Of a DNA stretch of 30,218 nt, positions 15,212 through 22,064 are shown in pieces. This stretch comes from a virus: IMG/VR virus record IMGVR_UViG_3300037141_000189, positions 1 through 30,218 of that record; one strand, given 5' to 3'. The stretch's first letter is position 1. Each line of letters begins with the position of its first letter. The translations under genes and the position numbers were made by a program. The notes under the pieces are model-generated. The model did not search any database, was not told the DNA's origin, and saw only the letters and a program-made list of their open reading frames with translations.

Positions 15212-15252
15212 TTTATTATGTCCTCTGAGTAAGTAATATCCCCGTCAGTCAT

Positions 15253-17229
15253 CTATTTCCTCTGACTCAATACAGCATCAGCAAACGCAGCTCTGCGTTC
15301 TTCGGGGATGTGCATCTGTTTAGCTATGTCGATTACCTGATCGCGCGAACCAGTCTCCAGCGCAACCTTATTATCTTTCTTCACGACAGCCTTAGCAAAC
15401 TTGTCAGCTTCTTCATCAGTTAAGACTCTGGGGGCTTTTTCATCCCTAGGAGTGATTTTTCCACTCTTAGCAAATTCGTACATCTTACTATATCTGTCCT
15501 GGCTCCCGCCAGAGCTACCAAGTAGCGCAGTGGCAGCAGCCTTCTGTTCGACTGTGCCGGATGCAAACACTGGTGCTAAACGCTTACGCATTACGCCAGC
15601 AGCATACGCTTCAGGGTTGTTAATTTCTGGTTTCTCACGCTTCACATATGCGACAACTTCTTCTAAGGTGCCGTTTTCAAATACTTGATTAACGACATGA
15701 TTCTTACCACCAACTGCACGTTCTGCGCGGGTAGCTAATACTTCTTGCGCCTTCTTGCGTGGATCTGGATGCTTGCGCTTAGTGTATAAGAGCGCTAGCG
15801 CTAGTTCGTCGCCGTTGAAGAACACATCATCATCAGCCTTCTTCTCTGCTAACTTCTTATCAGCCCAAACTTCAGGGTTATTCCAGCCTTTTTCTTTTGC
15901 GAACGCTACGAAATCTTCTCTTGTTTTTAACATCTTCCACTGTTCCTTATTTAATATTGTTTGTACGGTTTTTTCAATTAATTGTTGCGATGATTCAATT
16001 GTAATTTTTTGCAGATCTTCATATATAGTTTTGAATACTTTACTCTTTGACTTAAATACCTTACCGCAATGGGGACAGACAAGCAAATTAGATTTTATAT
16101 AGTTACCACATTTGGTGCATAGGCGCAGATTAACACCGCTTAATGAATCGGTTTTTGTTCTATTAGAATAACCATCCAGCGTCCAGTAGCGCTGAATCCA
16201 GGGAGGACCAAATTGTTCGCAATTGTTAACGTGATCGATGATTAAAGCGGGAGAGCCATCGGGCGTGGGGCGTAATAGCCTGCCGATCTGTTGAAGGTAT
16301 ACAATTAAGGATTTTGTAGGTCTTAGGAATATACCCACTTTAGCTGCGGGGCAATTAAACCCTTCACTTACTAGATCGCACGACATGAGACATTTGATTG
16401 TATTATTCGCGAATTTTGTAAGTACATCTAAACGCGCGATATCATCCATAGACCCATCAATGCCCGCAGATGGGATACCTTCGGTATTAAATAGGTCTAC
16501 AGTTTCGTATACGGATTTGACGCTAGGGCAGAAAACCAGCGTGGGCTGGCTGTTTGCAAGCTGGCGATAATGCTGTATGACATCTCCATATATGAGCTTT
16601 GAGTTATCATCAAACCATTGATTTATAGCCTTTGGGTTATAATCTCCGGCTGTTACCTTCCATTCATCCCTGTTATCAGCTACTAATTGCGCCGTCTTTG
16701 AGGGTACATAGATTTCTGGTACTGCTAAATAGCCATCATTAATAAGCTGTTTAATCAGGGGTCCTTGTACTAACGTCTTATAGTGGGTATTAAGTGGTTT
16801 CCTAGCCTTAGGAGTGGCAGTTAAGCCTAGATACTTACATTGATTGTAACGATTATGCAATATTTCGTACATCTTAGAGGTAGCATGGTGCGCTTCATCT
16901 TCAATAATCAGCACTGGTGAGATATCTAAGCGTTTTTTATGCAACGTTTGTATAGTGCATATGAGGACACGCTGGGATAGATCGCAAGGATATTCGCCTG
17001 AGATAAAACTGTGGGTAATACCCACTTCTGTAAATCGCTTCGACGCTTGGGCTACAAGTTCCTTGCGATGGGTGACAAATAATATCGTACCTGGCACATC
17101 TATAATAAGCTGCATGGCTAGCTCTGTTTTACCAGCACCGGTCGGGAGCTGAAGTAGCACTCTGTCGTGTGTACGCCACTCAGCTAGGATTTGGTGAAGT
17201 AAAGAGGTTTGGTAGGGTCTAAGATTCAT
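15253..17229 (-). CDS. SF2 DEAD/DEAH-box helicase with zinc finger and extended C-terminus
   Basis: 658 residues. Walker A PTGAGKT (29-35), DEAH box (111-114), LTATP (136-140), motif VI QIGRLLRP (314-321), then a CxxC...CxxC zinc finger at 371-388 (CTKCGNYIKSNLLVCPHC). The remaining 250 residues are charged and helical, with a DEADKFAKAVVKK segment. A UvsW/SSL2-like translocase for DNA branch processing is likely. The start has little ribosome site and overlaps the stop region of the upstream gene, so translation is probably coupled. Together with the AEP primase it is reminiscent of the TOTE set, but here it is a separate gene. Confidence 0.9.
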   Translation of the reverse strand: MNLRPYQTSLLHQILAEWRTHDRVLLQLPTGAGKTELAMQLIIDVPGTILFVTHRKELVAQASKRFTEVGITHSFISGEYPCDLSQRVLICTIQTLHKKRLDISPVLIIEDEAHHATSKMYEILHNRYNQCKYLGLTATPKARKPLNTHYKTLVQGPLIKQLINDGYLAVPEIYVPSKTAQLVADNRDEWKVTAGDYNPKAINQWFDDNSKLIYGDVIQHYRQLANSQPTLVFCPSVKSVYETVDLFNTEGIPSAGIDGSMDDIARLDVLTKFANNTIKCLMSCDLVSEGFNCPAAKVGIFLRPTKSLIVYLQQIGRLLRPTPDGSPALIIDHVNNCEQFGPPWIQRYWTLDGYSNRTKTDSLSGVNLRLCTKCGNYIKSNLLVCPHCGKVFKSKSKVFKTIYEDLQKITIESSQQLIEKTVQTILNKEQWKMLKTREDFVAFAKEKGWNNPEVWADKKLAEKKADDDVFFNGDELALALLYTKRKHPDPRKKAQEVLATRAERAVGGKNHVVNQVFENGTLEEVVAYVKREKPEINNPEAYAAGVMRKRLAPVFASGTVEQKAAATALLGSSGGSQDRYSKMYEFAKSGKITPRDEKAPRVLTDEEADKFAKAVVKKDNKVALETGSRDQVIDIAKQMHIPEERRAAFADAVLSQRK

Positions 17230-17450
17230 TGCTTAACCGCTTGAATCAGTGCAGCTTTGGTGTCCATTGGGACCGCTGTAACTAAACAGTCGTAAAAATC
17301 GCAACCTTCTTGATCAATTAAATGAATTACCTGCTGTAATAAGTCTGCATCATCCTCTAGCGCTTGGATTTCATGAATAAGATCCGGCCCTACGACTAAT
17401 CCATGGTCTATATTATCTTCTATTCGCTGTAATCGCTCACTTGGTTTCAT
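17226..17450 (-). CDS. Small helical protein ahead of the helicase
   Basis: 74 residues from the ATG at 17450 (GAGG 11 bases upstream); an in-frame start at 17486 would add 12 residues. The body is helical and acidic (SERLQRIEDNIDHGLVVGPD). A possible partner or a simple cotranslated gene; it overlaps the helicase start by 4 bp. No recognised family. Confidence 0.6.
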   Translation of the reverse strand: MKPSERLQRIEDNIDHGLVVGPDLIHEIQALEDDADLLQQVIHLIDQEGCDFYDCLVTAVPMDTKAALIQAVKQ

Positions 17451-17526
17451 GGGATTGTTCTGCCTCTTTGATAAATTTATTTTCAAATTCTTGTTGAAAT
17501 GTCGTTAGTTCTTTGTTATTTTTCAT
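17437..17526 (-). CDS. 29-residue micro-ORF in the translationally coupled chain
   Basis: MKNNKELTTFQQEFENKFIK then EAEQSHETK. Its ATG overlaps the stop of the zinc-finger gene (ATGA at 17523-17526) and its end overlaps the next start by 14 bp. Its preservation in this chain suggests it is translated, but a coding role for so short a peptide is uncertain. Confidence 0.4.
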   Translation of the reverse strand: MKNNKELTTFQQEFENKFIKEAEQSHETK

Positions 17527-17696
17527 AACGTTACACCCTCTAGTTCGCATTCTTCACACACGCCTTGAACGTTTACTATATCTACCGCCGCGTGGCAAGC
17601 GCGACATTGATACGGCATACCTAGCATCGCCTCCCCGGACCATCTAATCTCCGGGTTAGCATCAATATCAAAACAATCTATAAACTTTTCTAACAT
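17523..17696 (-). CDS. 57-residue zinc-finger protein
   Basis: Not in standard gene lists because of its size. Contains CRACHAAVDIVNVQGVCEEC, a CxxC...CxxC zinc ribbon (31-50), after an acidic N-terminus. GAGGTG six bases before the ATG gives a good ribosome site. It is the first gene of the leftward helicase group and faces the divergent rightward group across only 33 bp. Small zinc ribbons of this type often act as transcription or replication accessory factors in phages. Confidence 0.65.
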   Translation of the reverse strand: MLEKFIDCFDIDANPEIRWSGEAMLGMPYQCRACHAAVDIVNVQGVCEECELEGVTL

Positions 17697-17729
17697 ATCT
17701 GCACCTCATCTAGTGTTATCATACCAGAC

Positions 17730-18128
17730 ATGAACTATGACACCGAAATATCCGCCGATTACTGCTTAACATTGCTTAACGCAAAGCGCGCTTATGTGCA
17801 AGATATTAAACCACTACCTATAGTATCACAACCTGAACTGCCAGCAGATTTACATCTGCTAGCAACCCAGTTAGGACTGTCGCTTGTCCAGTTATCTATT
17901 ATAGCGACAAATATAGACACCAGCAAAATGCAGGAGTTAATATATACGAATCGTTACATTCAAGGTGTATTGGCTCAACGCGCTATACATGATTATGATT
18001 CCGTGTTAGCATGTTTGCCTGTGGCAAAGATTAATGGAATACGAAGTTTGCTGTATAGACTGAATTATATAGATATTTTGAAGGAGTATTATAGGTATGA
18101 GTGCTGTTCTAAGTGTACACGCCAGTAA
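17730..18128 (+). CDS. Hypothetical helical protein opening the rightward operon
   Basis: 132 residues, mostly helical (LLATQLGLSLVQLSIIATNI). Ends ECCSKCTRQ, a small Cys cluster coming from the 32-bp overlap with the next gene. No ribosome site is visible before the ATG at 17730, so a later start or a leaderless mRNA is possible. No family recognised. Confidence 0.55.
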   Translation: MNYDTEISADYCLTLLNAKRAYVQDIKPLPIVSQPELPADLHLLATQLGLSLVQLSIIATNIDTSKMQELIYTNRYIQGVLAQRAIHDYDSVLACLPVAKINGIRSLLYRLNYIDILKEYYRYECCSKCTRQ

Positions 18129-18927
18129 TTTAGATCGTTTCTTAGACTGCCCACGTGCAGCCGTTGCCGACCGCTATGGTGGCTTATTAACAGCTGCTGG
18201 CTATGAAGTTAAGGCAACGGTGAAATACGTTACGCCAACTGTGGGTAACGGCGTACACGCCGCAGCCGACTTTCTCAATAATGACTATATCCGCACTGGT
18301 TTACTACCAACTGTTGATATGATACGCGCATCAGCTGAAGCTGGCTTTGATAAATTTATGCAGTTATACGCTAAAGACCTGGAACAATCCGAAGTCAAGC
18401 ATACTGTTAAATTCGCAGATAACGAAGTTATTCGCCGCCATATTGCGGAGTATGCGCAGCTTTATGCGGAGATTATATTACCGACTAGAAAACTAGAACT
18501 AAGTGAACAGTTCTTTAAGATACCACTTAAGGATGGATTTCAGGTAGAGTCCACGCTAGACGGTTACGGCGAAAAAACCCTATTCGATTTAAAGACTGGT
18601 GATAAGCTAACACCAGCTTACGCGCAAGTTGGTATGTATGTGTATCTATTAAGGAATGCTGGATACGAAGTTATCGCAGCGCAATTAGATTATATTCACA
18701 AACCAAAGATAGGCGATCCGCCAAAGCATACTGTCATTAGATACAATCCTGATGATTGCGAAAAGATTGCACAATATGCCACCGCAAGATTAATGATAGA
18801 TTTAGAAGAATTCATTAGGACGCAGGATATAAATGTGCTATTAATTAATCCTAGAAGTGAAGCGTGTAACAGTTTAATGTGCAGACTATACGGTACTAGT
18901 AGCTGTGGAGGATGGAAAAAGGGATGA
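18097..18927 (+). CDS. RecB/Cas4-like PD-(D/E)XK nuclease with predicted Fe-S cluster
   Basis: 276 residues. Catalytic residues: His54 (GNGVHAA), Asp155 in STLDGYG, Asp164 and Lys166 in LFDLKTG, and the QxxxY motif at 177-181 (QVGMY). Four cysteines in the right places, C18 in FLDCPRA and C257/C262/C270 near the end, resemble the 4Fe-4S cluster of Cas4/AddB. This predicts a 5'-3' exonuclease or DNA-end processing enzyme. It lies in a rightward group with VRR-NUC and D5 helicase and may pair functionally with the RecT-like protein. No CRISPR array is present. Confidence 0.88.
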   Translation: MSAVLSVHASNLDRFLDCPRAAVADRYGGLLTAAGYEVKATVKYVTPTVGNGVHAAADFLNNDYIRTGLLPTVDMIRASAEAGFDKFMQLYAKDLEQSEVKHTVKFADNEVIRRHIAEYAQLYAEIILPTRKLELSEQFFKIPLKDGFQVESTLDGYGEKTLFDLKTGDKLTPAYAQVGMYVYLLRNAGYEVIAAQLDYIHKPKIGDPPKHTVIRYNPDDCEKIAQYATARLMIDLEEFIRTQDINVLLINPRSEACNSLMCRLYGTSSCGGWKKG

Positions 18928-19298
18928 TAAAGTTTATAAATAAGTACTTATGCCGATTCGGCTTCAGAATCGAACTGTTAAACGGTCCATATTTAGACGA
19001 TGTGGTAGTGAGTGGTGGTTTAGAGTGCGATCTCACTTTCGCGTTGGAGCAGTATTTTGGAGCAAGCCAAAGTACGTATATGTCTGATATCACGCGCTCT
19101 AAGATTCGTTTAGAACTAGCTAAAGTGGTTGAAAAATATATTATTAGTGGGCGGCAGAATGATAGTATGTATAAAATTAAGTGTAATTCTATAAATAATC
19201 AACCCTCTAGTATAGCCGACAATCAATTGATCGTTGAAGTAGATACCGGTGACAAGCATTTCGTATTCACCCTAGGTCCTACGTATGTCAGATCATAA
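18924..19298 (+). CDS. Hypothetical protein
   Basis: 124 residues from the ATG at 18924, which overlaps the nuclease stop as ATGA. The in-frame ATG at 18912 sits directly against the GGAGG site, too close for initiation. Alpha/beta; contains FINKYLCRFGFRIELLNGPY and a final strand HFVFTLGPTYV. Coupled to the nuclease. No family recognised. Confidence 0.6.
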   Translation: MIKFINKYLCRFGFRIELLNGPYLDDVVVSGGLECDLTFALEQYFGASQSTYMSDITRSKIRLELAKVVEKYIISGRQNDSMYKIKCNSINNQPSSIADNQLIVEVDTGDKHFVFTLGPTYVRS

Positions 19299-19491
19299 AG
19301 GCGACCTCTCTCACGATGAAGAAAAAGTCCACATCGTCCAGGACAACAGCCCCGCTGGACACTTACGCCACTTATTAAATATCGGCTGGGCACCGGATGC
19401 ACCGTTGATTAAAAAGTATGTTAGAGATTATAGTTTATATGAGGAATTAGAAGCATGGATACAGACAACCGCACTCCTGAGCAGGTCGTAA
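19285..19491 (+). CDS. Small hypothetical protein
   Basis: 68 residues. HLRHLLNIGWAPDAPLIKKY and a helical C-terminus. Overlaps neighbours by 14 and 37 bp in the tight chain of small rightward genes. No recognised domain. Confidence 0.6.
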   Translation: MSDHKGDLSHDEEKVHIVQDNSPAGHLRHLLNIGWAPDAPLIKKYVRDYSLYEELEAWIQTTALLSRS

Positions 19492-19616
19492 ACCAGGCTG
19501 ATGTCCTGGCAGCGCTGATTAAAACTAAATTAGAAATTAAGAAATTGAAGAAACAAAAGAATAATGAATTAATACAGAGATTAATGGCTGTAAGCATGGA
19601 GAAGAAGAATGGTTGA
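19455..19616 (+). CDS. 53-residue coiled-coil protein
   Basis: Begins MDTDNRTPEQVV; residues 15-45 are a charged helix (LAALIKTKLEIKKLKKQKNN). GAGG lies 11 bases before the ATG. Overlaps the next gene by 8 bp. Small phage coiled coils of this kind are often scaffold or regulator partners, but nothing specific is visible. Confidence 0.55.
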   Translation: MDTDNRTPEQVVNQADVLAALIKTKLEIKKLKKQKNNELIQRLMAVSMEKKNG

Positions 19617-19866
19617 TATATATTCACAGTTACAAGATCTGAATCGTAGAATGGAGCAATTGGAATCTAATTTGCGCCCGCCTATATTGCGCACTTATAA
19701 GTATATCTATACTGCGGAGATTGCAGAAGATCCTAATTTCTCACTAGATAACCGCTTAGCGCACCACTTCAGCATTGCCGCTGGTGACTTACCCAAAGCT
19801 CTTGCAGGGTTACGGCGAATATATGCTGACGATAGAATTCTAAGTATCAAGCGGAGGGATGCATGA
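19609..19866 (+). CDS. Small protein with N-terminal coiled coil
   Basis: 85 residues. YSQLQDLNRRMEQLESNL (5-22) is a heptad-like coiled coil, followed by a compact alpha/beta body. Overlaps its neighbours by 8 and 4 bp. Function unknown. Confidence 0.6.
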   Translation: MVDIYSQLQDLNRRMEQLESNLRPPILRTYKYIYTAEIAEDPNFSLDNRLAHHFSIAAGDLPKALAGLRRIYADDRILSIKRRDA

Positions 19867-20033
19867 TGTCGGACAGTGAACGAATAAGCGATGCGCTAGA
19901 AGCTGTAATATATCCGCCTATCCCGCAAGAAAAAATAGACGAATATAGCGACACGCTGAAAGCATTAGCTAGGCTGGAACACGTACTGAAACAGTCCACT
20001 GAGGACGAAGCAGGAGGTATCGGTGATGCGTGA
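19863..20033 (+). CDS. 56-residue helical protein
   Basis: MMSDSERISDALEAVIYPPI then helical DTLKALARLEHVLKQS and acidic tail. The ATG overlaps the previous stop as ATGA. The AGGAGG inside its 3' end is the ribosome site of the next gene. No family recognised. Confidence 0.5.
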   Translation: MMSDSERISDALEAVIYPPIPQEKIDEYSDTLKALARLEHVLKQSTEDEAGGIGDA

Positions 20034-20196
20034 CCCTCAACGAATATCTGCTGTGATGAAATTAGTCACAGCCCTATGGACAGCTAATCCTGATTTACGG
20101 TTGATGCAGTTGTTATTAAACGTATCGGCTGGTTATGTTACAGAAGATGATGAACTAGTAGACTTTTTGCAAGAATATTATGGTGACGTGAAGTGA
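20026..20196 (+). CDS. Small protein of the RDPxRI...PDLRLxQLL type
   Basis: 56 residues. Reads MRDPQRISAVMKLVTALWTA, then NPDLRLMQLLLN and TEDDELVDFLQEYYG. This pattern is that of a widespread small bacterial and phage family with no known function. AGGAGG eight bases before the ATG is the best ribosome site in this stretch. Overlaps the upstream gene by 8 bp. Confidence 0.75.
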   Translation: MRDPQRISAVMKLVTALWTANPDLRLMQLLLNVSAGYVTEDDELVDFLQEYYGDVK

Positions 20197-20486
20197 GATA
20201 TCTCTTAATTCTATTATTATTAGCCTCCCCCGCTTATGCTGAAGATTCTTACCAAGCTGCATGTGTACTATTTGGGCAAGCAATGGAATGTCGCGCCACT
20301 GCTCCTGATAAAGCTATCAAACTAGCCAGCGCAGCACTGGAGGATTTAGATTTAGATAAAACAGACCAGCACCAGTGTATGCGTATTAACATCAACCTAT
20401 ATTTAGCGCTGTTGTATTTACAACAGGGCGAAACTGATACCGCTAAGGCACATATTATATTAGCTGCGATGGCAAACCATGAGTAA
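20193..20486 (+). CDS. Exported small protein with helical repeat-like body
   Basis: 97 residues from a GTG start overlapping the previous stop (GTGA). Residues 1-16 (MRYLLILLLLASPAYA) are a Sec signal peptide with an AYA cleavage site. The mature part (AIKLASAALEDLDL, then INLYLALLYLQQGETDTAKA) has TPR-like helix-pair character, and there are three Cys. It is one of three clearly exported proteins of the window. Host target or function unknown. Confidence 0.7.
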   Translation: MRYLLILLLLASPAYAEDSYQAACVLFGQAMECRATAPDKAIKLASAALEDLDLDKTDQHQCMRININLYLALLYLQQGETDTAKAHIILAAMANHE

Positions 20487-20670
20487 GCTAATTCCCATAG
20501 AGCAAGTTAACAAACTCCACTATATGTGGATGGAGTCATGGTGCTATGCTATTCAAGGGCTAAATGATGAAGATTTTGCAGTGGAGTTAATTCGGGAAAT
20601 ACATGCACTAGGTGCAGAATTAGGGTTAGATCACTATAATCACTCAGACAACGATTCATTAGGAGGGTAG
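20479..20670 (+). CDS. Small hypothetical protein
   Basis: 63 residues; helical with an acidic, His- and Asp-rich tail (YNHSDNDSLGG). Starts inside the end of the exported protein gene with an 8-bp overlap. No signal peptide. No recognised domain. Confidence 0.55.
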   Translation: MSKLIPIEQVNKLHYMWMESWCYAIQGLNDEDFAVELIREIHALGAELGLDHYNHSDNDSLGG

Positions 20671-20671
20671 T

Positions 20672-20830
20672 ATGAAACTATCAGATCAAATTTACAGAGA
20701 TTTCTTGGCGGCAGATCCGAATCCATACGGTATCCATGCAGTTAGTACTAGTTATCTTGTCGATTTACTTGAGAAAATCGAAGCCTTAGAAAAACGAATC
20801 GTTAAGCTGGAAGGGTGGTGCGATACATGA
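20672..20830 (+). CDS. 52-residue protein with C-terminal coiled coil
   Basis: Missed by size. MKLSDQIYRDFLAADPNPYG then YLVDLLEKIEALEKRIVKLE, a leucine-rich heptad helix. AGGAGGG five bases before the ATG is a strong ribosome site. It resembles in organisation the small gene at 25831-25998, which also has an NPY segment before a C-terminal coiled coil. Ends in an ATGA overlap with the ABA-sandwich gene. Confidence 0.6.
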   Translation: MKLSDQIYRDFLAADPNPYGIHAVSTSYLVDLLEKIEALEKRIVKLEGWCDT

Positions 20831-21105
20831 AACCAGGACGTGAACTGGATTTGCTTGTTGCTGAGAAGGTGATGGGGTACAAGCGTAATCATGGCGTACA
20901 TGGCAACGTACCGTTTTACAGCACCGACCTTGCTGCCGCATGGGAAGTTGTGGAGAAGATGAAAAAGAATTACGGATTTGAGCTTAGCTGGTTTATGGCT
21001 ATCAAAAAATGGAAAGTTTGTATAGGTTTAGCGTCTATAGCAACTGATACCATTCCCCACTCAATATGCCTGGCTGCGCTGGCTGCGCTGGGGGTGAGGA
21101 AATGA
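20827..21105 (+). CDS. Phage ABA-sandwich domain protein
   Basis: 92 residues from the ATG at 20827 (ATGA over the previous stop). MKPGRELDLLVAEKVMGYK, then PFYSTDLAAAWEVVEKM, and near the end PHSICLAALAALGV. This is the signature of the phage ABA-sandwich family, in which a pGreLDalvAekvmg start and AyStdiaaAweVvek are followed by AIClAALkA. Found in many siphophage genomes; function unknown. A GTG at 20815 in frame is less likely. Confidence 0.85.
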   Translation: MKPGRELDLLVAEKVMGYKRNHGVHGNVPFYSTDLAAAWEVVEKMKKNYGFELSWFMAIKKWKVCIGLASIATDTIPHSICLAALAALGVRK

Positions 21106-21332
21106 TACAAACCCTATTCTCTATACTACAACATGATTACCCAGGCGTAGAACTGGTAAGTCCTCCAGATCGCTTTCTTACCTCTATATGCGTGCGATAC
21201 AAGGGAGAGGTTTGCTTGTTTGATTCATTTCGGCAAGAACCTGAAGAAATACTAGTGGCAGCTCTGGAATTTTGTAAACTTGTCGAATATAATAAAAACC
21301 CTTATGCTCAGTTGTGGAGTAGAAATCAGTGA
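21102..21332 (+). CDS. Small hypothetical protein
   Basis: 76 residues from the ATG at 21102 (ATGA over the previous stop; GTGAGGA upstream). MIQTLFSILQHDYPGVELVS, a short strand region, then EILVAALEFCKLVEY. No recognised family. An in-frame start at 21066 would extend it through low-complexity CAGCAGG codons and is rejected. Confidence 0.6.
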   Translation: MIQTLFSILQHDYPGVELVSPPDRFLTSICVRYKGEVCLFDSFRQEPEEILVAALEFCKLVEYNKNPYAQLWSRNQ

Positions 21333-21415
21333 CCGACGTGCTTTATTTCTATCTAGGTATCTTCTGCGGTATATTATTAAGCGCACCGTTTATTATATGG
21401 AGGAATCATGAATAA
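21329..21415 (+). CDS. 28-residue membrane micro-protein
   Basis: GTG start overlapping the previous stop (GTGA). One hydrophobic segment (VLYFYLGIFCGILLSAPFII), then WRNHE. The ribosome site GGAGG of the next gene is inside its last codons. Translation coupling suggests it is real; function unknown. Confidence 0.45.
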   Translation: MTDVLYFYLGIFCGILLSAPFIIWRNHE

Positions 21416-21653
21416 ACAACATGCATTATTCGATCAAGATATGACACTACTGAATGCAATGAGTGAAATCATTGCACTTAAGAAAGACTTGATGGATAGT
21501 AATCTAAGACAAATGGTGTTAGAAGAAGCGCTCTGGGTGGCTGTGAATACAAAAGTTAGCCCAGAAACGTATCTGACGCCCGGTTTTAATCCATTAGATT
21601 TGTTTAAGCAGTATATGCATATTGCTAAGGCTAAATTTGAGGTTAAAAGTTAA
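21408..21653 (+). CDS. Small helical protein
   Basis: 81 residues, mostly helical (LLNAMSEIIALKKDLMDSNL). TGGAGGAATC upstream of the ATG. Ends one base before the VRR-NUC start. No family recognised. Confidence 0.6.
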   Translation: MNKQHALFDQDMTLLNAMSEIIALKKDLMDSNLRQMVLEEALWVAVNTKVSPETYLTPGFNPLDLFKQYMHIAKAKFEVKS

Positions 21654-21654
21654 C

Positions 21655-22056
21655 ATGACCGCTAACACACCAGAGAACGCCGTCAAACTCTCTATCAAAA
21701 AATACCTAGCCACGCGCACTGATATATCGCTCTCTGCCAACCCTTCAGGTAACGCTTACGTCGGTAAGTTACTTAAACACAACGGAGCCTCCGTAGTGCT
21801 TGGTTTCGCCCGCAAAATGTCTTTCGGTGTCTTTAGCCCCGGTGGGCCGGATATGCTGGGTGTTCAGACGATTACTGTAACCCCAGATATGGTGGGTAAG
21901 CGTATAGGTGTCTTTCTAGCCGCTGAAATCAAAGACCCTATTAAGGGAAGATTAACTGTTGAACAAATTGAAGTTTTAGATATGCTTCGTCAACGCGGAG
22001 CTATCGCTGGCGTGGTAACATCAGTAGAGGATTTTATTAAACTTGTAGGAGAGTAA
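21655..22056 (+). CDS. VRR-NUC domain nuclease
   Basis: 133 residues from the ATG at 21655; an upstream in-frame ATG at 21622 lies within the previous gene. Asp66 in SPGGPDMLG and Glu91/Lys93 in LAAEIKD are the PD...ExK catalytic set, and Gln104 in RLTVEQ follows as in the family. GAIAGVVTSVEDF near the end matches the usual C-terminal GgiagvarS.ed. Phage VRR-NUC proteins are structure-specific endonucleases (Holliday junctions). It precedes the D5 helicase by 8 bp. Confidence 0.9.
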   Translation: MTANTPENAVKLSIKKYLATRTDISLSANPSGNAYVGKLLKHNGASVVLGFARKMSFGVFSPGGPDMLGVQTITVTPDMVGKRIGVFLAAEIKDPIKGRLTVEQIEVLDMLRQRGAIAGVVTSVEDFIKLVGE

Positions 22057-22064
22057 GGCGACCG

